Origin: Glaciecola sp. UBA2563
GTDB taxonomy: Bacteria > Pseudomonadota > Gammaproteobacteria > Enterobacterales > Alteromonadaceae
DNA: 30,335 nucleotides
Assembly (NCBI GenBank): GCA_002340325.1
Contig: DDLV01000085.1
Location: 1-30,335 of the forward strand
Direction of reading: 5' to 3'
Numbering within the stretch: the stretch's first letter is position 1; every line of letters begins with the position of its first letter. Shown here in pieces: positions 25,368 to 30,335 of this stretch. Below the pieces are notes generated by a model. That model saw only the letters and a list, made by a program, of their open reading frames with translations, did no database searches and had not been told where the DNA came from. A program made the position numbers and the translations under genes.

Positions 25368-26128
25368 GAAGACTGCCTTTGCGTCAGTAATAACGGAGCA
25401 TCTCTTTTGGGGATGTGTATGATGTTTACATTGTGTTTCGATGCATAATCAACTGAAAGCTGAGTAGGGGAGGCTAAACTGATTAGAGAGGCTACACCAC
25501 ATAAGATCGCTTTTTGTACGATTTCGACACTGCATCTGCTGGTAACAAGAATACTTGCATTTTCTGCACTAAGTCGATTGCGCAGCGAATAGCCTATGAT
25601 TTTATCCACGGCATTATGTCGGCCAATGTCCTCTCTGCATGCGAGAATTTCACCATTAGGCGCAATCCAAAAAGCCGCATGCAGAGCCCCGCTCACTTTC
25701 GCTTTGTCTTGCCAGGTGGGCAACTTGGACTTTAAAGACGCAATAACCGACATGGCTAGAGGAGGGCGCGGTAACAATACGGGTAACTCGGGAAATGCCA
25801 GCTCCATTGCTTGTTTTCCGCAAAGTCCGCAGCCTGATGTTCCTTTGATTTGTCGCTGTTGCGCTTTGAAATGATGCGTTTGTCGGTTTGATAATACCGC
25901 ATTCACGTTGATACCGTTTTCCAGAATAATCAGCTCTATATCATGCACCTGCAAGTGGTCGTTGATAACGTTTTCTGATAATAGATAACCAAGCACAAAG
26001 TCTTCTAAGTCATAAGGACTTGCCAGCATCACAGAATAATGGATTTCATTGACAGTAATCGCAATCGGTACTTCTTCAACAAGTTGCTTGCTAGTCATCT
26101 CAAAATTTTGCGTTAAAACGTTATTCAC
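25364..26128 (-). CDS. fdhD: FdhD, sulfurtransferase for molybdoenzyme activation
   Basis: A cytosolic accessory protein that passes sulfur, obtained from a cysteine desulfurase in E. coli, to the bis-MGD cofactor of formate dehydrogenases. It is 254 residues from a GTG at 26126-26128; an ATG ten codons later (MTSKQL) is an alternative, and neither has a clear ribosome-binding site. Family features are EVPIAITVN near the N-terminus, SPYDLEDFVLGYLLSE, the catalytic CxxC in GTSGCGLCG (Cys100 and Cys103), and CREDIGRHNAVDKIIG followed by VTSRCSVEIVQKA in the second half. The four-base overlap with the oxidoreductase gene indicates that this FdhD is the dedicated activator of the adjacent enzyme. 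Confidence 0.95.
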   Translation of the reverse strand: MNNVLTQNFEMTSKQLVEEVPIAITVNEIHYSVMLASPYDLEDFVLGYLLSENVINDHLQVHDIELIILENGINVNAVLSNRQTHHFKAQQRQIKGTSGCGLCGKQAMELAFPELPVLLPRPPLAMSVIASLKSKLPTWQDKAKVSGALHAAFWIAPNGEILACREDIGRHNAVDKIIGYSLRNRLSAENASILVTSRCSVEIVQKAILCGVASLISLASPTQLSVDYASKHNVNIIHIPKRDAPLLLTQRQSS

Positions 26129-26150
26129 TTCAAAAGACTTGGTGCTTCAA

Positions 26151-26516
26151 TTACGTTAGATGCTTCGCATGAAAAGCAATGTGGTCTTCAATAAAGCTGG
26201 CAATAAAAAAATAACTGTGATCGTAGCCTTTTTGCATTCGCAGCGTTAGTGGATAATAAGCGGCCGTACTGGCCTGCTCCAACAAATGTGGTTTTAACTG
26301 CTCCTCTAGGAAGTTATCTGCATCTCCCTGATCCACTAATAACGGTAATTTGGCATTACTGCTTGCGACTAATTTACTGCTGTCGTATGCATGCCAAGCG
26401 GCCATATTATCACCCAGATAACCGGTTAGTGCTTTTTGTCCCCAGGCGCATTGCATAGGTGAGCAAATCGGCGAAAACGCTGATATGCTTTTGTATTGTA
26501 GTTTATTTTCTAACCA
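26151..26516 (-). pseudogene. C-terminal remnant of S-formylglutathione hydrolase
   Basis: The frame from about 26516 to the stop at 26151 matches the last 120 or so residues of esterase-D-type S-formylglutathione hydrolase: SISAFSPICSPMQCAWG, KALTGYLGDN, LPLLVDQGDAD and the catalytic-His segment MQKGYDHSYFFIASFIEDH. The catalytic Asp (in VDQG) and His (in YDHSY) are present; the first half, with the GHSMGG nucleophile serine, is missing. The 5' border falls at the 3' end of the protease gene, whose last codons (stop at 26503) overlap it by about 14 bases, so the join looks like a deletion breakpoint. It should be inactive. The intact enzyme releases formate from S-formylglutathione, which fits the formate-dehydrogenase-like gene downstream. 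Confidence 0.85.
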
Positions 26517-27663
26517 AATACACATCATCCGATGAACGCGATGCAACAAAATCAAACTTTGACAAGATGTTCATTCCCAGCAATCCGTCATTATCGCCCA
26601 GGTTTTCATCGGCTAATAGCATAACCGCAACGTTTGTTAGTCTATTGGTTTCAAGATATAACTCTTCCACGCGGTACATCGGGCTGGCTATGTTTCCTCC
26701 CGCCGTTTGCACAGTAAAAATACCGAGGTATTCCCCGCGTTTTGCTATTTTACTTTGCATGCTGAGTTTTAGCGCTGTGACACTAGCGCCGGTGTCTACC
26801 AAAAGTTCAAGCGGTTGGTCTTCGACACTGACGCTTGCCATTAACTTGTTATCTTCTCGGTTAAGCCTAACCATCGCTCCGGTGGGCTCTTGTTCAAATG
26901 GTGACTCCGGAGATTCTGATATGGTTTGCGTTGGCTGGGATGCTTCATTACGAGCATAAATGCTCTCGCGCAGCCTTTCTGCTCTGATGTCATCAAACGG
27001 CAAGGCAGCTAGTGTATCTTCCATGAGGCTAAATTGTTCTTCCATCCCATATGACTTGGCCAATGGCATAATGTAATTTCGATTTGTCGGGTCAACTTGT
27101 AAAAGAGGTTCAAGAAAAGCCGATAACAACGCCCAGTTTGCATCCCCACTAAACCGTTGAATGGTTCTTGAACTATTCAGTTCAATGAATTTTTCAACTT
27201 CATTCATAAGATCTAGCGGTAAATCGCGCTCCCTGAGTTCGTAGTAATGAATAATGGCAACATTAAGCGGCTTTGTGTAATAAATCGCCTCTGCTTCCAG
27301 CATCAATCCGTCGAGTGATTGTGGAAAATCTCGAAGAAACAATTGCACCTCATATAACAGTTCCTCGTAGCGGTTTTGGCCTCTTAAGAACTGAAGGTAT
27401 TGCCATTTTTCTTCCTTTGACGCATTTTCTTGAGGTCGCAGTAACGCCTCTTGCGCAATCGGTTGGGGTGTTGTTGACGCTGTAATATGTTCTGTTGTTG
27501 CTAGCGTAGGTTGTGGAAGTTGTTGTTGTTTGTTTGTATCAGTTGAGTTAATAACTGTTTGTTCAAGAGAATTAATTTCTTGTTGTTTTTCGTACAACCG
27601 ATGAATTAGCAACGCATTGATGATGATTGACGCCGTGAGCAGTCCCGTAAACCAATATTTCAT
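26503..27663 (-). CDS. Membrane-anchored retropepsin-like aspartic protease
   Basis: A 386-residue protein from the ATG at 27661-27663; a TTG two codons earlier is less likely. A single N-terminal membrane segment at about 6-22 is followed by a Gln/Thr-rich linker, then a helical TPR-like region at about 85-235 (KWQYLQFLRGQNRYEELLYE and similar), and a C-terminal clan-AA protease domain with LLVDTGASVTAL (catalytic Asp at about 290) and the matching DGLLGMNIL near the end. Such single-lobe domains work as dimers. The chain is probably periplasmic and anchored in the inner membrane. Substrate unknown. The gene follows the thioesterase by 42 bases on the same strand and ends inside the hydrolase remnant; its C-terminus (VYLVRK) still looks natural for the family. 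Confidence 0.85.
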   Translation of the reverse strand: MKYWFTGLLTASIIINALLIHRLYEKQQEINSLEQTVINSTDTNKQQQLPQPTLATTEHITASTTPQPIAQEALLRPQENASKEEKWQYLQFLRGQNRYEELLYEVQLFLRDFPQSLDGLMLEAEAIYYTKPLNVAIIHYYELRERDLPLDLMNEVEKFIELNSSRTIQRFSGDANWALLSAFLEPLLQVDPTNRNYIMPLAKSYGMEEQFSLMEDTLAALPFDDIRAERLRESIYARNEASQPTQTISESPESPFEQEPTGAMVRLNREDNKLMASVSVEDQPLELLVDTGASVTALKLSMQSKIAKRGEYLGIFTVQTAGGNIASPMYRVEELYLETNRLTNVAVMLLADENLGDNDGLLGMNILSKFDFVASRSSDDVYLVRK

Positions 27664-27705
27664 TAGCAACTACTCGCTTGCAAATAGGCATTACTGTAGT
27701 GACGA

Positions 27706-28152
27706 TTACACTGATTCAATGTTGTCCTCCGTTATCACATTGCCTCCATAAATGCGTTGGAAAACCTCAGGCATCTTCACGGGCCGGCCTTTGCTGAACG
27801 TAGCACACACATACTCGGTCTCAGCCGTTAATACGGTTTGTCCAGTATCTGTATTTTTAAAAATGAACGCTCTGCTTAATCGCAGTCGATTATCGCAAGC
27901 ACATATCCATGTTCTTGATGAAATGTTATCTCCTAAGTGGCAGGCATTAATATAATTTATGTGATGTGTTCTAATAACCATTGCTCTATCGAGTTCTTTG
28001 TAGATAGAAAGTGTCAAACCAAGTGAATTTGAATGTGCCCATGCTAGGACCTCCATCTGCTTAACATACGCTGCATTGTTGACATGACCATAATGGTCAA
28101 TATCATCTTGTTGAATTTCCCACGTGAGTGAGAATGGCAAATTCTTATCCAT
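27706..28152 (-). CDS. Acyl-CoA thioesterase, hotdog fold (4HBT/YbgC-like)
   Basis: A cytosolic thioesterase of 148 residues from the ATG at 28150-28152. The frame extends to a GTG at 28212, but the extra 20 residues (MVLWFSIPKRCERYAVNTKA) do not resemble the family and overlap promoter-like sequence, so I chose the shorter form; neither start has a good ribosome-binding site. The family signature DDIDHYGHVNNAAYVKQME includes the likely catalytic Asp19, followed by the typical IRTHHINYINACHLGD strand. It probably hydrolyses short or medium acyl-CoA or an aryl-CoA; the exact substrate is open. It is the first gene of the minus-strand group ending with the molybdoenzyme and is divergent from epmC. 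Confidence 0.88.
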   Translation of the reverse strand: MDKNLPFSLTWEIQQDDIDHYGHVNNAAYVKQMEVLAWAHSNSLGLTLSIYKELDRAMVIRTHHINYINACHLGDNISSRTWICACDNRLRLSRAFIFKNTDTGQTVLTAETEYVCATFSKGRPVKMPEVFQRIYGGNVITEDNIESV

Positions 28153-28186
28153 TGCTTTGGTGTTTACTGCATATCGTTCACATCGT

Positions 28187-28205
28187 TTTGGTATACTAAA
28201 CCAAA
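28187..28205. promoter_or_regulatory. Inverted repeat over a -10-like hexamer between divergent genes
   Basis: TTTGGT at 28187-28192 and ACCAAA at 28200-28205 with 7 bases between. The site contains TATACT at 28192-28197, a -10-like hexamer for the plus strand (epmC), but no convincing -35. A regulator site or promoter shared by the thioesterase and epmC genes is possible. Confidence 0.3.
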
Positions 28206-28287
28206 GAACCACACATCGCTATTAACTTGGCGAATACATCTTTAGCGATGGTGGCGAACTAAACGAAAAAAGGGATATCGGACGCTG

Positions 28288-28884
28288 TTGTTTAATCCAT
28301 ATAGTTCTAGCGATAATGAGAACCGTGCACCGCATCATACATTGCTGCTTGCTAGTCTTGTTTCATTATTCAATGATTTATTTGCTGAAAAAGAACAAAC
28401 GGTTGCCATAGGTGGTGCTAATGAACCGCTTTATGCGCCGCAATTTGTCGACCACAAAGGCATTATCGAGCTGTCATCTAATACCACGGTATCACTGAAT
28501 AAACACCGGGTTTACTTTCGACATGACTACATTGCTAGCTTTTTACACGAGGTTGCACACTGGTGCATCGCCGGAAAAGAGAGAAGAAAACAACTGGACT
28601 ATGGGTATTGGTACGCACCAGATAATAGGAGTGCATCTCAACAAGCAACATTTGAAAAAGTTGAGGTAAAACCGCAAGCATTGGAGAAATTATTTAGCCA
28701 CGCATGTGGCATTGAATTTCGTGTGAGTATCGACAATTTCAATTTGGAAGAATATGATGCTCAGCCATTTATCGAGGCGGTCCATCAACAGTCATTGGCG
28801 TTTACCTCCGGAAACTTGCCAACGCGAGCATCGGTTTTTCTTGAGGGAATACGCCACCTTAAAGGTCAAAGAAAATATGCCTGA
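28288..28884 (+). CDS. epmC: Elongation factor P hydroxylase EpmC
   Basis: Hydroxylates the lysyl-lysine side chain that EpmA and EpmB place on elongation factor P, the last step of EF-P modification in gammaproteobacteria. It has about 198 residues, the usual size. Diagnostic blocks are EPLYAPQF, the metal-binding HExxH in FLHEVAHWCIAG (His87, Glu88, His91), the LDYGYWYAPDNRS segment, and FEKVEVKPQALEKLFS. There is no ATG at the front: the first plausible starts are CTG at 28285 and TTG at 28288, with AGGGA at 28271-28275, and a TAG at 28243 bounds the frame. The start is therefore uncertain by a few codons. The stop is followed after 47 bases by the ATP-NAD-kinase-like gene, which probably shares its transcript. 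Confidence 0.93.
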   Translation: MFNPYSSSDNENRAPHHTLLLASLVSLFNDLFAEKEQTVAIGGANEPLYAPQFVDHKGIIELSSNTTVSLNKHRVYFRHDYIASFLHEVAHWCIAGKERRKQLDYGYWYAPDNRSASQQATFEKVEVKPQALEKLFSHACGIEFRVSIDNFNLEEYDAQPFIEAVHQQSLAFTSGNLPTRASVFLEGIRHLKGQRKYA

Positions 28885-28931
28885 ACTGGACACTAATTCT
28901 CCCTTAAATACCGCAGTAGCGAGACTAAACA

Positions 28932-30083
28932 TTGCTAGACACCCGTAACATAGTCAACCGTAAATTACGCATTGGATTAATTGTAAACCCATTTTCAGGC
29001 ATTGGCGGGGCTTTGGCGCTTAAAGGTAGCGATGGCGCTGATATTCGAGCACGTGCTTTGAATGCAGGTGCACGCAAAAATGCGATTCCGAGAACTATTA
29101 CTGCACTCGAGAAAATTTGTGAATATAGTGATGCATTTGAAATTTTAACGGTCGCAGGTGATATGGGAGAATCCTCATGTCAACAACTCGGGCTTGCCTG
29201 CACCATTGTTTATTGTGCAAATGAAGCGCAAACAGAAGCGCACGATACTATCGAGGCTACCTGCGAATTGCTGAAACAAAAGATTGATATCCTGGTTTTT
29301 GCAGGTGGAGATGGCACTGCGCGAAATATATTTACTGCAGATCTTGAGCAGATTCCAGTTTTGGGCATACCTACCGGATGCAAAATCCATAGCGGTGTTT
29401 ATGCGATAACGCCGCAAGCGGCAGGCGATTTACTCGTTAAAATACTAAAAGGTGAACTGGTTTCACTTATGTCTGCTGAAGTCAGGGATATCGATGAAGA
29501 AAAATTTCGCAAAGGCGTTGTAGTAGCGAAGTATTTTGGCGAAATGATGGTGCCAGCGGATCTTGCTTACATCCAGGCAGTGAAATCTGGCGGCAAGGAA
29601 CAAGATGAACTTGTGCTGCTTGATATCGCCGATGAAGTCAAAACACTGATGGATGACAATGCTGATGTGTATTTTGTGATGGGGTCTGGCAGTACCGTCG
29701 ATGCTGTCATGGGCGAGTTGCAGCTCAACAATACCTTGTTGGGAATTGATATTGTTTTTAAGGGTGAAGTGCTAGCAAATGATGTAAACAGTGAACAGCT
29801 CAAATCATTTACAAAAGCAAAGCGATGCAAACTCATTATTACCGCGATTGGCGGACAGGGCCATATTTTTGGACGTGGGAATCAACAGTTAAGCCCAGAC
29901 TTTATTAAAGGGTTAGATCGGAGCGACATAATCATCGTTGCGACTAAAAACAAGTTAAAAGCACTCGCGAATAATGGGTTCATTGCAGATACTGGTGACC
30001 CAGAACTCGATGCTAGCTTGGCGGGACCCATTAGTGTTATTACTGGTTACAATGATAAAGTACTTTATTTTGTGAGAGGATAG
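28932..30083 (+). CDS. ATP-NAD kinase-like protein (COG3199 type)
   Basis: A 383-residue cytosolic protein of the NAD kinase/diacylglycerol kinase superfamily. LRIGLIVNPFSGIGG opens the fold, FAGGDGTAR at about 123-131 is the nucleotide-phosphate loop, and GIPTGCKIHSGVYA at 145-158 matches the second conserved block of this subgroup. It is longer than ordinary NAD kinase (about 290 residues), and the C-terminal part after 180 contains VMGSGSTVDAVM and TAIGGQGHIFGRGNQQLSP, also typical of the subgroup. Biochemical role in this subgroup is not settled; NAD phosphorylation is only one possibility. The TTG at 28932 is the only reasonable start, since an in-frame TAA lies 4 bases before it and the conserved region begins 11 codons later. 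Confidence 0.85.
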   Translation: MLDTRNIVNRKLRIGLIVNPFSGIGGALALKGSDGADIRARALNAGARKNAIPRTITALEKICEYSDAFEILTVAGDMGESSCQQLGLACTIVYCANEAQTEAHDTIEATCELLKQKIDILVFAGGDGTARNIFTADLEQIPVLGIPTGCKIHSGVYAITPQAAGDLLVKILKGELVSLMSAEVRDIDEEKFRKGVVVAKYFGEMMVPADLAYIQAVKSGGKEQDELVLLDIADEVKTLMDDNADVYFVMGSGSTVDAVMGELQLNNTLLGIDIVFKGEVLANDVNSEQLKSFTKAKRCKLIITAIGGQGHIFGRGNQQLSPDFIKGLDRSDIIIVATKNKLKALANNGFIADTGDPELDASLAGPISVITGYNDKVLYFVRG

Positions 30084-30087
30084 AAAT

Positions 30088-30183
30088 ATGGGCGTGTTGA
30101 TCTTTGTGCATTATTTGAGCAGCAGGTCATTTAGCCGTCAGACAACCGCAAATGAGTGTGGTTTGGTGGTGCCAAATGAGTGA
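30088..30183 (+). CDS. Possible 31-codon leader ORF
   Basis: An ATG at 30088 preceded by GAGAGGA at good spacing opens 31 codons (MGVLIFVHYLSSRSFSRQ and on) ending at TGA 30181-30183. It starts 4 bases after the kinase stop and runs into a dyad-rich segment. The peptide matches nothing I know and has no strong bias for one amino acid apart from several serines, so a leader peptide is only a possibility and chance is at least as likely. Confidence 0.2.
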   Translation: MGVLIFVHYLSSRSFSRQTTANECGLVVPNE

Positions 30184-30245
30184 ATTTGTGGGCAGTATGC
30201 CGGCTAAATGGCCGCTGCCCGTAGGACTGTCACCTATAATGACCT
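30124..30245 (+). promoter_or_regulatory. Dyad-rich segment, candidate structured RNA leader
   Basis: Several complementary segments are nested in about 120 bases. AGGTCATT (30124-30131) can pair with AATGACCT (30238-30245), closing the whole unit. CATTTAGCCG (30128-30137) can instead pair with CGGCTAAATG (30201-30210). GGGCAG (30190-30195) pairs with CTGCCC (30215-30220), and TTTGG/CCAAA (30162-30176) forms a small hairpin. CAAATGAGTG is repeated at 30149-30158 and 30173-30182. No T-run follows, so it is not a standard terminator. The sequence GCTGCCC...ACTGT faintly recalls part of a cobalamin riboswitch core, but the rest does not fit. The window ends at an ATG (30333-30335) with TAGGAG 12-17 bases upstream. 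Confidence 0.4.
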
Positions 30246-30335
30246 ATTTCTGTGTTCTCGCTGGCTTATTTGGATTGCCAAACTGCACCATCGACGCCTT
30301 GAACTAGGCCATTATAGGAGTCAGCTCAAAAAATG

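Noticed and set aside
26459..26959. 166-codon open frame on the plus strand
   Set aside because: Antisense to the aspartic protease and hydrolase remnant, with a Ser/Thr-rich shadow composition and no recognisable domain.
30149..30245. Cobalamin riboswitch suggested by GCTGCCC...ACTGT
   Set aside because: The upstream GGTG-type core and the downstream GCCACTG-like B12 box are missing or out of order; kept only as an unassigned structured segment.
30208..30335. Frame open from an ATG at 30208 to the window end (begins MAAARRTVTYNDL)
   Set aside because: Only 42 codons are visible, without a ribosome-binding site and overlapping the dyads; the ATG at 30333 with TAGGAG upstream is at least as good a start for the next gene, in another frame.
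1..30335. CRISPR arrays, tRNA or rRNA genes, integrase and attachment sites
   Set aside because: No regularly spaced repeats, no clover-leaf or rRNA-like sequence, and no recombinase gene were seen on reading both strands.

Overview
The window looks like a chromosomal stretch of an AT-rich marine-type gammaproteobacterium, probably of the Alteromonadales. The evidence is an elongation factor P hydroxylase (EpmC) gene, which is confined to gammaproteobacteria, the AT-rich composition, and the mix of RND pumps, GGDEF/EAL proteins and a YdeP-type oxidoreductase. The genus is inference. I see no rRNA, tRNA, CRISPR array, intact insertion sequence or phage gene.

Layout. 1-4806 (+) is the 3' part of an RND efflux operon: a permease cut by the window edge, an outer-membrane factor lipoprotein and a GNAT acetyltransferase. 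5172-5507 (-) is a small membrane protein of unknown function. 5611-9287 (-) is a tight three-gene operon: a two-TM mini-protein, a short-chain dehydrogenase, and an 877-residue fusion of a phytoene-desaturase/retinol-saturase-like flavoprotein with an FNR-type reductase and a plant-type 2Fe-2S ferredoxin. A TetR regulator (9667-10275, -) lies next to it. 10646-16269 (+) is a complete second RND pump operon (outer-membrane factor, adaptor, permease). The promoter regions of the fusion operon and of the second pump each contain the same dyad, ATATGAC-N14-GTCAT, with an internal GATCAATAT. This makes the TetR a likely joint controller of a redox-modifying enzyme set and an export pump.

16356-20193 holds a divergent cyclic-di-GMP pair: a membrane EAL phosphodiesterase with a degenerate GGDEF domain, and a GAF-GAF-GGDEF cyclase whose former EAL domain is cut off by an in-frame TGA and has decayed. 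20194-20836 has no intact gene. 20837-22915 (-) holds a membrane protein and a serine beta-lactamase-family gene interrupted by one in-frame TAA.

23079-28152 (-) carries a YdeP/FdhF-type molybdopterin oxidoreductase, its partner FdhD, the C-terminal remnant of an S-formylglutathione hydrolase, a membrane-anchored retropepsin-like protease and an acyl-CoA thioesterase. Divergent from these are epmC and an ATP-NAD-kinase-like gene (28288-30083, +). The window ends in a dyad-rich segment that may be the leader of the next gene.

The most interesting element is the TetR/fusion-oxidoreductase/RND locus (5.6-16.3 kb). The 20.1-26.5 kb part shows several independent signs of gene decay.
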